Part shown: positions 8,434 to 18,113 of the stretch, one piece after another
How the letters are laid out: every line of letters begins with the position of its first letter
How positions within the stretch are numbered: position 1 is the stretch's first letter
Assembly: GCF_001896135.2 (NCBI RefSeq)
Contig: NZ_MPOH02000022.1
Coordinates: 57,177-115,630, forward strand
Source of the DNA: Streptomyces phaeoluteigriseus
Lineage (GTDB): Bacteria > Actinomycetota > Actinomycetes > Streptomycetales > Streptomycetaceae
DNA: 58,454 nt
Reading direction: 5' to 3'
Position numbers and translations under genes: made by a program
The notes under the pieces: generated by a model
Seen by the model: only the letters and a program-made list of their open reading frames with translations
The model's database searches: none
Told to the model about the DNA's origin: nothing

Positions 8434-9909
8434 ATGCGAGGCGCCCGCGTCCGCAGCGTGGCTGCGGTCTCCCTGTGGACCGTGACCTTGATCGTCCTGC
8501 TGCCAGGGCTGATCCTCCAGTCGGACGGCATGCGGATGTCGTCTGTGCTCCCTGCGCAGGCTGTCGTCGTCGTCCACGCCGGTGGTGCGCTCGCCCGGGT
8601 GCTCACTGCTCCCACGGTGCGGTTGGTCGGCTTCGGCTTCTGGGTCTTCGCCTACATCTGGCTCGGCCTGGCGCCCCTGGCGATGCTCGCCTCCGACGCG
8701 TACCCGTGGCCCTACCGGACCGGCGAGGCGACCACCTTCAAAGCGGTCGCTGTCATCGAGCTGGGTCTCGTGGCCTACAGCGCCGGAACGGCGCTGGCCG
8801 CGCGCCACCGGCAGGCCCGCGTGGCGACCGCCCGGCCAGGACTGCTGGAACGGCTGCTCTCACGCCGTCTCGCACCCTGGCGCCTGCTGGCGCTGAGCGG
8901 TTTGGCCCTCGCCTTCGCCTTGCTGCTGATCTCGCGTCAGCCCGGTCGCCTCACCGCCTACTTCACCAGCCGTCAGGCGATCACGGAAGCCGGCGCCATC
9001 GGCGACGGGGAGGGCGCCTTCCTCCAAGTGCTGCTCAGCTGGTCACTGTCCGTGCCCGCATTCTGGGCGCTGCTGGGACTGCTGCACGTGCCCCGTCTGA
9101 CGGGCGGCGACCGCTGGCTTCGCGTGTTGCGCCGACTGCTGCTTCCAGTGCTCATCGTGCTGAACGCGGTCGTCAACAACCCGGTCAGCAAACCCCGGTT
9201 CTGGGTCGGCACGATCGTACTGACCCTGCTGTTCACCGTGCCCCGGCTGAGCCGTCCCCGCGCCTTCCGGATCACGGCCGCCGCACTCATCGCGGCGCTC
9301 CTGGTCGTCTTCCCCTACAGCGACTACTTCCGCTACAGCGATCGCGAGGAGGTGGCCGTCACCTCCCTCGCCGCCCAGTTCACCACCAACGGGGACTATG
9401 ACGCTTTCCAGCAGGTACAGACAGGCATCGACTTCACACGGGACAACGGGTTCTCCCCTCAGGACGCCCTCGGTCCACCGCTGTTCATGGTGCCGCGCTC
9501 GATGTGGCCGGAGAAGCCCGAGGACACCGGCATCAGACTGGCTCGCTACGCGGGTTACGAGTTCCTCAATCTCTCCGCGCCGCTGTGGATCGAGAGTTAC
9601 CTCTGGGCCGGTCCGTTCGGCGTGGTCGGCGTCTTCTGTCTGCTCGGCTCGCTCGGACGGCGGGTGGACGACGTACGCCACCTGCTGCGTGGCCGGTCGG
9701 GCAGTCTCGCGGCATTGCTGGTGCCTGCCTTCGCCTTCTACCAGATGGTCTTCCTGCGCGGCAGCCTGCTCGGCATCGCAGGCCCGCTGACCCTCCTCTT
9801 GACCGTTCCGCTGCTCATCAGCACCCGCACCGGCCGGCTCCCCCCATCGGCGGTGCCGATCGCACCCATCCGTCATGCATCCATCTCCGGAACAGGAGGG
9901 CACCGGTGA
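8434..9909 (+). CDS. Wzy-like polysaccharide polymerase
   Basis: A 491-residue integral membrane protein with about ten to twelve hydrophobic segments, for example VAAVSLWTVTLIVLLPGLIL at the start. A long hydrophilic loop (about residues 300-385) contains YSDYFRYSDREE and GPPLFMVPRSMWPEKPE, the type of extracytoplasmic loop with a P-R-WP-KP motif found in O-antigen/exopolysaccharide polymerases. It should join lipid-linked repeat units outside the membrane. The ATG is preceded by GGAGAGG. The stop overlaps the next gene's GTG start, so it is coupled to the chain-length protein. Confidence 0.8.
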   Translation: MRGARVRSVAAVSLWTVTLIVLLPGLILQSDGMRMSSVLPAQAVVVVHAGGALARVLTAPTVRLVGFGFWVFAYIWLGLAPLAMLASDAYPWPYRTGEATTFKAVAVIELGLVAYSAGTALAARHRQARVATARPGLLERLLSRRLAPWRLLALSGLALAFALLLISRQPGRLTAYFTSRQAITEAGAIGDGEGAFLQVLLSWSLSVPAFWALLGLLHVPRLTGGDRWLRVLRRLLLPVLIVLNAVVNNPVSKPRFWVGTIVLTLLFTVPRLSRPRAFRITAAALIAALLVVFPYSDYFRYSDREEVAVTSLAAQFTTNGDYDAFQQVQTGIDFTRDNGFSPQDALGPPLFMVPRSMWPEKPEDTGIRLARYAGYEFLNLSAPLWIESYLWAGPFGVVGVFCLLGSLGRRVDDVRHLLRGRSGSLAALLVPAFAFYQMVFLRGSLLGIAGPLTLLLTVPLLISTRTGRLPPSAVPIAPIRHASISGTGGHR

Positions 9910-11454
9910 CCGGCCCCATCCCATTCGACGACCGGTACGACGAACCGGACCAGCTACGCGACCAACTGCGCCGCATCCTGCGCCACCGCGCCCTGATCGC
10001 GCTGGGCATCCTCCTGGGTGTCCTCGGTGGCCTGGCCCTGTCACAGCAGCGCGCCCACACCTATGCCGCCACCAGCGAAGTCCTGGTGCGCTCCACCACC
10101 GACCCCTTCAGCGCCGTCGGCGTCTCGGCCGACAACCAGGTCAGCATGAGCACCGAGCAGCGGATCGCCGCCAGTGCCACCGTCGCCGTGCGCGCAGCGC
10201 GCCTCCTGGGCCGGCCGACAGCCAGGCCGGGATGCTCGGTACACAGGTGCGGGTCACCAACCCGCTGAAATCACAGGTCCTGCGCTTTGAGTTCACCGCC
10301 GACGGCCCCCAGCGCGCGGCACGCGGCGCCAACGCCTTCGCCGACGCCTATCTCGCCGACCGCGAAAGTCGTAACGACGCCACAGTGGCGCGGACGACCC
10401 GCGCTCTGCAGCAACAGATCGCCGTGCTGAACCAGCGGCTGTCCCAGGGGGTGGAGACTGCCAAGTCCGCAGCCCAGAACCAGCTCTACAACCTGCAGAA
10501 GCGCGTTCTCGACATCAAGGCCCGCGACACCGACGGTGGCGACGTCGTCCGCAGGGCCACAGTGCCCGCCCTGCCCGTCGGCCCCGGGCCGCGGACCTCG
10601 CTCGCCCTCGGACTGGCATCCGGACTTCTCCTGGGCATCATGCTGGCCTGGGTACGCTCCGCCCTGGACAGCCGGGTCGGCTCGGTCGGCGAGGTGCAGA
10701 GCGCCCTGCGCGCTCCGGTGGTCGGTGTCCTGCCTTCCGACGACGGCGGAGACCGCGCCCTGCTGACGGTCGGCCGTACCGCCAGCCCCCGGACGGAGGC
10801 CTATCGGGCTCTGGCATTCCGGCTGAGGCAGATCGGCGACCCGGGTGGTCCCGGCCAGGTGCTCGTGGTGGCCCCCCGGCGGGCCGGCGACGCCGAGGAG
10901 GTCGCAGCCAATCTGGGCGCCGCCCTCGCCGACAACGGCAGCGACGTGCTTCTGCTCGACACCGCCGCACACACCACCGGCCTCGCCACCCAACTGCCCC
11001 TGATCCCCATCGAGGCCCCCACCACGGGGGAGTTCCCTCCGGCCGGAGCGCCTTCGTCGAGGCCGACGTCGCCGGCCGCTTCGCCTTCTTCTCGGGCAGG
11101 GCCACCGGTCCGTTCGACCGGACGGAGTCCGCCGACGCCGACGCCGGCGCGTCGACCGTCGTCGTCGCGGGGCCCTTCCTCACACACGCTGACACGCTGT
11201 CCGTCGCGCAGCGTGCCGACGGCATCCTCGTGGTCGTTCGACCCGGCCACACCCGGCGGGAGGACCTCCGGCAGATGCAGGAGCTGATCGGCTGCTCCGG
11301 CGGACGCATCCTTGGGGCCGTGCTCGAAGCCGGTCGCAAGCGCCGGAGACTGAGTGCCCTACGCCGCCCGAAGCACCGCCTCCCGTCACGAACAGGCCTC
11401 CCCTCCACGGAACTCTCCGAGCGGGACGCCACGCTGAGCATCTCCCGCCGGTGA
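9906..11454 (+). pseudogene. Wzz/BY-kinase-like chain-length protein, two frameshifts
   Basis: The protein begins at GTG 9906 with a membrane helix (ALIALGILLGVLGGLAL) and Wzz region (YAATSEVLVRS), changes frame near 10210, continues with a coiled coil (TTRALQQQIAVLNQRL) and second membrane helix (LALGLASGLLLGIMLAW), then a kinase-like domain (TEAYRALAFRLRQIG...VLVVAPRR). Near 11045 it changes frame again and ends as ADGILVVVRPGHTRREDL. Each break is repaired by one extra C or G. The kinase-like domain has no P-loop: the place of the usual GEGKST holds RAGDAEE. It would control chain length and export together with the polymerase and flippase. Confidence 0.8.
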
Positions 11455-12987
11455 CCACCCCCGAAGCAACCACCCGCCCCCGCCCCGAGGCCACGGGCAG
11501 TGGTGTCGCCGCCACCGCGCGGGGCGTTGGTGGGGTATGGCCGGTTCCGTGGCGAACGCGGTCTTCTCGTTTCTCCTCGTCGGCCTGATCACCCGGGCTG
11601 TCGGGGCACAGGGGGCGGGCGTCATCTTCACGGGCGTCGCCATGTTCACCATTCTCAGCAACGCTTGCAAGCTCGGCGCCGACACCGGGCTTGTGCGCTT
11701 CGTCCCACGCGACCTCGCCGTCGACGCGGCCGTTCGGTGGCCGCGCTGGTGCGCACAGCTCTCCTGCCGGCGACCGTGGCCGGCACCGCGGCCGCCGTGC
11801 CTCTGGTGCTGTTCCCCTCGGTGGCGACCGCACTCCTGCCCCAGCTGCCTCCTGCCGACGCCGCCGCACTCATCCGGTTGTTCGGACTCTTCCTGCCCGC
11901 CGCCACCGTGGGTATGGTCCTGCTCGGCGCCGCGCGGGGATACGGCACAGTCGTGCCGTTCGTCGGCGTGGAACAGATCGGCAAACCGGTGCTGCGCGTT
12001 CTGATCGCCATCCCCGTCGTCTGGTGTGCGCCCAGTGTGACTGCCCTGGCCTCGGCCTGGCTGCTGCCGTCGTTCGCCGGGTCGGTGGCCGCCTGGTTCG
12101 CATTACGCCGTTGTCGCGCCCGGCGTCCGACACCCCGCCGGGCAGCGGGCGCGGATGTGCCCTGGCGGGCCTTCTGGCGCTTCGCCGCACCCCGTGCGGT
12201 GTCCTCCGTCTTCGACATCGGGGCCGTCTGGATCGGCGTCATCCTGTTGTCGGCGCTTGCCACCAGCGGAGAAGCGGGGGTGTACACCGCCATTGGCCGC
12301 ATCGTCACGGCGGGCACCCTGGTCCAACTCGCCGTACGGCTTGCCGTCGCGCCGGAACTCAGCCGACTGCTGGCCGTGGAGAAGGTTGCCGAGGCGCGCG
12401 CCCTGCACCGCGTCTCGACCTGCTGGACCGTGCTCCTGTCGTGGCCCCTGTTCGGCGTCGTCGCCTGCTTTCCCGGGACGATCCTGTCCGTCTTCGGGCC
12501 GGGGTTCACCGATGGCGCCCTCGCACTCGTCGTGCTGTGCGCGGCCTCCATGGTCAACGTCGCTGTCGGCAGCGCTCAGACCGTGTTGCTCATGGCCGGC
12601 CGGAGCAGCTGGCATTTGACGGTCACCGCGGTGGCGTTCACGGTTCAGCTTGCCGTCGGCGTCCTCGCCGTGCCGGCCTGGGGTGTGCTCGGCGCCGCGG
12701 TGTCCTGGGGTGCGGCGATCGTGGTGGAAAACCTCACGGCGGCCGTGCTTGTCCGGATGCGCCTCGGCTTCACGACCGTGGACGGGGGCTACATCAGGGC
12801 TCTCGAGGTGGGGCTCGCCGTCACGGCGGTACTGGCGGTGTCCCGTCTTTCCGAGGGCGACACCTCGTGGGGACTCGCCGTGGGAATGGTCTTGGGATTG
12901 TGTGTATTTGGTATTACTTTATGCCGATATCGGACGCTGCTGAGGTTGGGCGATCTGGTCGGAGCGCTGCGGCACCGCGCCGCATGA
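11451..12987 (+). pseudogene. Wzx-like polysaccharide flippase, two frameshifts
   Basis: Starting at GTG 11451, which overlaps the previous stop, a short leader runs to a G-run at 11532, the frame moves to SVANAVFSFLLVGLITRAVG up to about 11731, then moves again into a long frame rich in membrane segments that ends at 12987. The full product would be about 512 residues with 12-14 helices, a MOP-superfamily flippase carrying lipid-linked repeat units across the membrane. One extra G at each break restores the helix order. The last 100 bp are unusually AT-rich (near 12895-12935). Confidence 0.8.
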
Positions 12988-13063
12988 ACGCAGACGCGTG
13001 CGCACCGTCAGCGTCACCACAGCGGCGTCGCTTCCCTCACACCACTGCCATCCGGGGACTCCC

Positions 13064-14677
13064 GTGTACCTGAGAAAAAGCCGTAAGAAGCCGGCCGCGA
13101 GGGTCGCGGTCACAGCTCTCATCTGCTGCGCCACCGTGCCGCTAGGCACCCCCCTAGCCACCGCCGCCGACGGCGCGCCCGCTTTCACCGCCGATCCGCT
13201 GGCCACCTGGCAGACAGACGGCATCGTCTGGTCGCTGACCGCCGCGAAGGGTGTCGTCTACGTCGGAGGATCCTTCGAGAACGTCCGCCCACCAGGAGCT
13301 GCCCCCGGCCAAGGACAGGTGAAGCGCCGCAATTTCGCCGCCTTCGACGCGGCAACCGGCAAACTTCTACCCTGCGCCCCGTCGTTCACCGGCAACAACC
13401 ACACCGTGCGGGCCATGAAGGCTTCCCCGGACGGCCGCGTGCTGTACGTGGGCGGTTCCTTCAACCAGGTCGGATCCGTCCGCGTGGCCAATCTGGCGGC
13501 CTTGGACACCGCCGGCTGCTCCCTGCGCAAGAGCTTCAAGCCGGCGGTGTCCGCCACCGTCCGCGCCATCGACACCACGGACCGTGCGATCTACTTCGGC
13601 GGCGATTTCGGCCGCGTCGCGGGCCAGCCCAGGAACCGGGTCGCCGCCGTCGCCACCACGGGATCCCTGCTGCCGTTCCGAGCAGACGTCGACCTGCCCG
13701 TACGGGCGCTGTCGGCCGCAACCTCGCATGGACGGCTCTTTGTCGGGGGTGATTTCGAATCGGTCAACGGACAGGGCGCGCGCTCACTCGTCGCCCTTGA
13801 TGCCGCCAGCGGCAAGACCGTGCTCACGTATCCGGGCTGGTTCCCTCCCCAGTCGTCGGTCAAGACGATCGCGCGCGACACCACCCGCTTCTACGTGGGC
13901 GCAGAGGGCCACGGCCCCGGCATCTTCGACGGCCGGATCGCGGGTCGCCTCGCCAACGGCACGATGTTGTGGAAGGACACCTGCTTCGGAGCCACCCAGT
14001 CCGTCCTGCCCTACAAGGGCGTCCTCTACAGCGCCTCCCACGCACACAACTGCAACGAGACGCCCGGAGGTTTTCCCGAGCGAGGCGACCGGCAGCACCT
14101 GCTGGCCCAGTCACTCGACAACCGCAGGATTCTGCACTGGTTCCCCGACACCAACGACGGGCTGGGGGAGAAAGTCGGCCCCCGTACCCTGGCGGTGTCG
14201 GCCGGCGTCCTGTGGGCGGGCGGTGAGTTCACCCGGGTCAACGACGTACCGCAGCAGGGCCTGACGCGCTTCGGCAACCGTGACACCGGAGCGCCGAAGG
14301 TTCCCGCCCTGGCACTGTCCGACACCAGTCCCGGCAAGGTCGTGGTCACCTGGCGCGCCTCCTGGGACCGGGACGACGCGTCCTTGACGTATCGGGTCTA
14401 CCGCGACGGCAAACTCGTGGCGCAGAAGAAGAAGGCATCCACGTACTGGGACCGTCCACAGATGACTTACACCGACACCGTGCCCGCCGGGACCAGTCAT
14501 CGCTACGCCATCGAGGTGACCGACGGGACGAACGTCTCCGCCAAGTCGAACTCGGTGACGGTGAACGTGCCGAAGAGGGCGGCCCAGGAGAAGGCGGCCC
14601 CGGAGGAGGCGGCCCCGGAGGAGGCGGCCCCGGAGGAGGCGGCGGCCCCGGACCCGTTGGCGGGTGACCCTCAGTGA
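13064..14677 (+). CDS. Secreted beta-propeller protein with FN3 domain and EEAAP tail
   Basis: Starting at GTG 13064, the 537-residue protein has an Arg/Lys-rich n-region and a Sec signal peptide ending near ATAADG. The body holds repeated blades of the form VVYVGGSFENV, VLYVGGSFNQVG, AIYFGGDFGRVAG, LFVGGDFESVNG and LWAGGEFTRVND, a delta-60/propeller pattern, followed by a fibronectin type III module (KVVVTWRASWDRDD...SLTYRVYRDGK). The C-terminus is a 15-bp tandem repeat coding EEAAP (14588-14650). It is likely an extracellular polymer-binding or structural protein. Its stop overlaps the next gene's start (GTGA). Confidence 0.8.
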   Translation: MYLRKSRKKPAARVAVTALICCATVPLGTPLATAADGAPAFTADPLATWQTDGIVWSLTAAKGVVYVGGSFENVRPPGAAPGQGQVKRRNFAAFDAATGKLLPCAPSFTGNNHTVRAMKASPDGRVLYVGGSFNQVGSVRVANLAALDTAGCSLRKSFKPAVSATVRAIDTTDRAIYFGGDFGRVAGQPRNRVAAVATTGSLLPFRADVDLPVRALSAATSHGRLFVGGDFESVNGQGARSLVALDAASGKTVLTYPGWFPPQSSVKTIARDTTRFYVGAEGHGPGIFDGRIAGRLANGTMLWKDTCFGATQSVLPYKGVLYSASHAHNCNETPGGFPERGDRQHLLAQSLDNRRILHWFPDTNDGLGEKVGPRTLAVSAGVLWAGGEFTRVNDVPQQGLTRFGNRDTGAPKVPALALSDTSPGKVVVTWRASWDRDDASLTYRVYRDGKLVAQKKKASTYWDRPQMTYTDTVPAGTSHRYAIEVTDGTNVSAKSNSVTVNVPKRAAQEKAAPEEAAPEEAAPEEAAAPDPLAGDPQ

Positions 14678-15222
14678 CACGCATCGGATTCGCGCCCGGC
14701 GTCTACGACCTCTTCCACATCGGACACCTCAACATCCTGCGGGAGGCGCGTCAGCACTGCGACTGGCTCGTGGCGGGCGTGACCTCCGACGACCTCGCCG
14801 CGAGCCTGAAGGGCCACGCTCCCGTCGTGCCGCTCGCCGAACGCCTGGAGATCGTCCGCAGTCTGCGCTACGTCGACGACGCCGTCGTGGAGGCGGACGT
14901 CGACAAGCTGAAGACGTGGAAGCGAGTCGGCTTCCACGTCATCTTCAAGGGCGACGACTGGCGGGGGACACCCAAGTGGGAAGAGCTCGAACGGCGCTTC
15001 GAGCAGGTCGGTGTCGAGGTCGTCTACTTCCCGTACACCATGCACACCTCCAGCACTCTGCTGCGCGCCGCCCTTGAACTGCTCTCGACCAACGGAGCGT
15101 CCCAGACTGCCTCAGCGCAGCTCGCGGAACCACTTCACCAGGAAAGCGCCCATGAACACGACGTGCGCCAGGAGCAGCCCGCAGTACGCCGTGAGGAAGA
15201 AGTCCTGATTGCCCAGGAATAG
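14674..15222 (+). CDS. Nucleotidyltransferase (glycerol-3-phosphate cytidylyltransferase-like)
   Basis: The 182-residue protein is a small HxGH nucleotidyltransferase: GVYDLFHIGHLNILREA near residue 15 binds the CTP phosphates and RSLRYVDDAVVEAD, VIFKGDDWRGT and TMHTSSTLLR follow family order. By relation to TagD/Pcyt2-type enzymes it should make a CDP-alcohol such as CDP-glycerol. The converging CDP-alcohol phosphotransferase next door would use such a product. The enzyme domain ends near residue 135; the remaining 40 residues overlap the neighbour's 3' end on the other strand, so the true stop may have been lost through an indel. Confidence 0.8.
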   Translation: MTRIGFAPGVYDLFHIGHLNILREARQHCDWLVAGVTSDDLAASLKGHAPVVPLAERLEIVRSLRYVDDAVVEADVDKLKTWKRVGFHVIFKGDDWRGTPKWEELERRFEQVGVEVVYFPYTMHTSSTLLRAALELLSTNGASQTASAQLAEPLHQESAHEHDVRQEQPAVRREEEVLIAQE

Positions 15223-15813
15223 GAAACTGACGCAGGTCAGGCCGTAGTCCACCGGCAGAAGCAGGACGGACCGCAGCACCGGAGGAGCGGGCGCCGGAGC
15301 GTGATCCGGCGCCCGCCACTTGAGCTTCTCCGTCAGGATTCCGGCAAAGAAGATCACCACGGCCGCGAGTTCGAAGAGCATCGGCGCCAGCAGGAAGAGC
15401 GGACTGGGCAGGGTGAAGAACCGGTAGAACGACACCAGTACGACCAGATGCAGGGCGACGATCTTGATGCAGTCCACGACATGGTCGAGCCACTCGCCCG
15501 ACGGGCTTCCTGATCGCTGGCTCCGTGCCAGCTGACCGTCCGCCGCATCCAGCGCGAACCCCAGGACGAGGGCCGCGCCGACGCAGACCGCCATTGCGGT
15601 CCCCGGCGGAATCAGGGCCACCGCGGCGAGGGCGGGAAAGGTGAACACCGCGCTCAGGACGGTGAGCTGATTCGGCGTCGCCCCTGCACGGTGGGCCAAG
15701 GCGGCCAGGAACCGGCCGGCCGGCCGATTCACGAACAAGGTGTACAGCGATGCTCCCTTCGGCGGCTTCTGTGCCGTCGACAGGTGCTTGAGTACAGCAG
15801 CAAACTCCGTCAT
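15112..15813 (-). CDS. CDP-alcohol phosphatidyltransferase
   Basis: A 233-residue membrane enzyme of the CDP-OH-P family, which transfers a phospho-alcohol from CDP-alcohol to an acceptor. The full catalytic motif is present: Asp89, Asp92-Gly93, Ala96-Arg97, Gly106, Asp110 and Asp114, within DAADGQLAR and GEWLDHVVD. Around it lie about six membrane helices. In this setting the donor could be made by the cytidylyltransferase at 14674, placing a phosphoglycerol- or phosphopolyol-type group on the surface polymer. It is transcribed leftward, divergent from the beta-helix gene with only 40 bp between them. Confidence 0.88.
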   Translation of the reverse strand: MTEFAAVLKHLSTAQKPPKGASLYTLFVNRPAGRFLAALAHRAGATPNQLTVLSAVFTFPALAAVALIPPGTAMAVCVGAALVLGFALDAADGQLARSQRSGSPSGEWLDHVVDCIKIVALHLVVLVSFYRFFTLPSPLFLLAPMLFELAAVVIFFAGILTEKLKWRAPDHAPAPAPPVLRSVLLLPVDYGLTCVSFLFLGNQDFFLTAYCGLLLAHVVFMGAFLVKWFRELR

Positions 15814-15853
15814 TCATGTCCTTAAGGGATGAATTGCTGGAAAGAAGGCGATT

Positions 15854-17200
15854 ATGGCAGTACGGGGAGTCCGGATGTCTCATGTCAGCCGTCGGCAACT
15901 TCTGCGTGGCGCAGCGTCGGGGATCGGAGCGATGGCCTTGACCGCTCCCAGTGCTTCCGCCGCCGGCGGAGCGGCTCACGGCCCCACGACACCACCGGTC
16001 CCCGCCGGACCCCGAAGAGGTCGCCCGTCGACGTCCCGACTGCCGCTAGTGCTGAACGTGGCCGACCTCGGAGCGGTGGGCGACGGACTAACCGACGACA
16101 CCGCCGCCTTCGAGATCGCCTACTCGCTCGCGGCCGCCCGGGTCGCCCGGGGGGTCGGACGCACGGTGATCGAAATCCCCGCGGGAGAGTTCCTCATCAC
16201 CCGTGCACACGCGCTGCTCAACGGCGTCGCTCCGCTGTCAGCGGCCAACGGCCTGCGCTTCAGCGGAGCAGGAAAACGCATGACCACCCTTGTCTTCCGT
16301 CCGGACAACGGCCCGGGCTCCTACCTCTGCCGCAACGAGGACATCTGGTCGAACCTCTCCTTCGAGCGCATCCAGTTTCGCTCGGCCACGCCGGGCGCCT
16401 CCTTTTTCAGCTCGTACTCCACCGGCAATGCCCAGGACTACCGCTTCTCGGAATGCGAATGGATGGGGGAGTGGGAGTTCGGCATCGCCCTTGACGGCAC
16501 CAACACCAACTCTGAGATGCGCTGGGAGGCTTGCCGGGTCGGCGGCAGCTACCGCCGGGCGTTCCTGTACTCCGGCCTCTCACAACGGCAGCAGCCAGAT
16601 CCCAACGACCAGGACCAGTTCCTCAACTACTGGTTCACGGACATGAAGGTCGAGTACGAATGGGGCAACTTTCTGGAGTTCCCCTACGGCGGCTCGATCA
16701 CCTGCCGCGGCGGCTCGTACATCATCACCGGCACGCGTCCGCACAGCACCGAGGAGTACGGCACCACCAGCACGTTCTTCCGCTTCCCCGTCGCCCGACA
16801 CCATGACTCGGTACAGCGGTTCCACGCCCAGGACATCCGGTTCGAGGTACGCAACCCGCAGGTCCAGGTCATCGACAGCGTCTGGGCGAGCGGCACGATT
16901 CACTTCAGCGACTGCGACGACACCGGACTGTCCTTCAAGGACTTCGCCCCCGAGGCACGGGCGCACCGCTATACGGTAGGGCCGCGCGGACCCCTGATCC
17001 GTTATGACTCCTGCCAGTTGGTAGGCCGCCACGAATACCGAACGGACGGCCGACGGAAGGCCCTGCCGACCGTGGCCCGCTACGACATGTGCCTTCTGCG
17101 CAGTCACTCGGCGCACGAGTTCGCCGTAGCCGAGGACAACGTCCGCCCCGACTTTGTCCGCTTCGTCGACTGCCTCGACAACTCCGCCGTCGACACGTAG
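15854..17200 (+). CDS. Tat-exported right-handed beta-helix (pectate-lyase-like) protein
   Basis: The 448-residue product has a twin-arginine signal (SRRQLLRGAASGIGAMAL, cleavage after ASA), then the typical opening of the pectate lyase superfamily, NVADLGAVGDGLTDDTAAF, and a long stretch of short beta-strand turns such as LRFSGAGKRMTTLVF and SLTCRGGSYII-like coils. Such proteins cut or bind acidic polysaccharides outside the cell. In a polymer cluster it may trim the polymer during export or free the cell from it. The ATG follows GAAAGAAGG. Catalytic residues cannot be assigned from sequence alone. Confidence 0.82.
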   Translation: MAVRGVRMSHVSRRQLLRGAASGIGAMALTAPSASAAGGAAHGPTTPPVPAGPRRGRPSTSRLPLVLNVADLGAVGDGLTDDTAAFEIAYSLAAARVARGVGRTVIEIPAGEFLITRAHALLNGVAPLSAANGLRFSGAGKRMTTLVFRPDNGPGSYLCRNEDIWSNLSFERIQFRSATPGASFFSSYSTGNAQDYRFSECEWMGEWEFGIALDGTNTNSEMRWEACRVGGSYRRAFLYSGLSQRQQPDPNDQDQFLNYWFTDMKVEYEWGNFLEFPYGGSITCRGGSYIITGTRPHSTEEYGTTSTFFRFPVARHHDSVQRFHAQDIRFEVRNPQVQVIDSVWASGTIHFSDCDDTGLSFKDFAPEARAHRYTVGPRGPLIRYDSCQLVGRHEYRTDGRRKALPTVARYDMCLLRSHSAHEFAVAEDNVRPDFVRFVDCLDNSAVDT

Positions 17201-17324
17201 GCGCCCGGTCGCATGGTGGATTCCGTACAGAGCCGTGCGGCCCCGCCGGAGCAACAGGCGCTGCGGTCGACACCGTGGCCATGGGGTCGCCGGCCGGATG
17301 ACCGGCGTCAGGAGGTCGAGGCGG

Positions 17325-17409
17325 ATGCCGCTTCTGGGCCGCTCGCAGGTCGAGGCCCTGCTCGACGTGGACGCGCTGATCGATGTGCTCGCCCCGGCGA
17401 TGGCAGACC
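17325..17409 (+). pseudogene. Ornithine cyclodeaminase-family N-terminal stub
   Basis: An ATG with a good GGAGG site starts MPLLGRSQVEALLDVDALID followed by VLAPAMADL, the usual opening of ornithine cyclodeaminase/mu-crystallin proteins in Streptomyces. After 28 residues similarity ends abruptly at 17410 where an antisense transposase fragment begins. The gene was cut by an IS insertion and the rest lost. Confidence 0.65.
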
Positions 17410-17500
17410 TCAATCAACGGTTTCCCAGGGCGGGAGGTCGTGCGGCAGGCGACGCCAACGCCACTGCACGCCGGTGCGGTCCAGGAACAGGATCGCGCTT
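17410..17500 (-). pseudogene. IS5-family transposase fragment
   Basis: Leftward translation gives ILFLDRTGVQWRWRRLPHDL followed by PPWETVD and a stop, matching the N-terminal region (RTG-QWR-LP-DLPPW-TV) of IS5/DUF4096 transposases. Only about 30 residues survive. It abuts the ornithine cyclodeaminase stub exactly. Confidence 0.6.
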
Positions 17501-18113
17501 TGGCGCTCCGCTTCACGGCGGGGGCGCCAAGGCGGGCTCCGCAGCCGACGCCTTGGGGTTGTACCAGCAACGCGCCCAGGGTCCGGGGCACGTAATCGCG
17601 ACTGACGGCGCTCAGTCCATCGCGGTCACCTTCCCGGCATTCCACAAACGGTGGCCAGGTGAGGCCAGTCATCCGGCGGGTCCAGCGCCACTGCGGCGTG
17701 CAGACGAACGAAGGCGAGAGGCGCGGGCAGGGGAATACCGGCCCGCCGACCGCGCGGGTCGGGCGTGGAGGTCAGGCTGGCCGGGCCGACGACGCAGGCT
17801 CCTGGCTGGGCCTCTTGGACGTCTTTAACTGGCGGATGGAGAACGTCGGCAAGGGGCAGCGTTCCGTCAGGGACGCGGGAAAGTGCACAGGGCCGGCCGT
17901 CTCGACCAGCTCCGCCAGAGTCTCGAAGCTGCCATCGGCGAGGAGGATTCCCACTAGGCCACGGCCTTGTCGAGATCAAGCAGTGAGCGTTTCGAGTGCC
18001 CTACCGGCCCGGCTTGAAGCAGCAGAACCGGTGAGGTCCCCATGGTCCCACAGATGCCGCGGCAAGCATCATCGCCGTGTCCGGTGTGGCGTTGACTGCC
18101 CGAGTGTGGCTGG
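17501..18113. other. Degenerate intergenic stretch
   Basis: No intact gene. On the minus strand a frame between 17954 and about 17800 reads GILLADGSFETLAELVE and looks once coding, continuing in another frame to LPAPLAFVRLHAAVALD near 17680; I do not recognise the family. Likely debris beside the IS fragment. Confidence 0.35.

Noticed and set aside
14588..14650. Tandem 15-bp repeats as a CRISPR-like array
   Set aside because: They are contiguous, in frame, and code for the EEAAP tail of a secreted protein; there are no spacers.
2455..17200. Cluster as a secondary-metabolite (antibiotic) pathway
   Set aside because: No polyketide, peptide or terpene synthase is present; the Wzx/Wzy/Wzz set and initiating transferase point to a surface polysaccharide.
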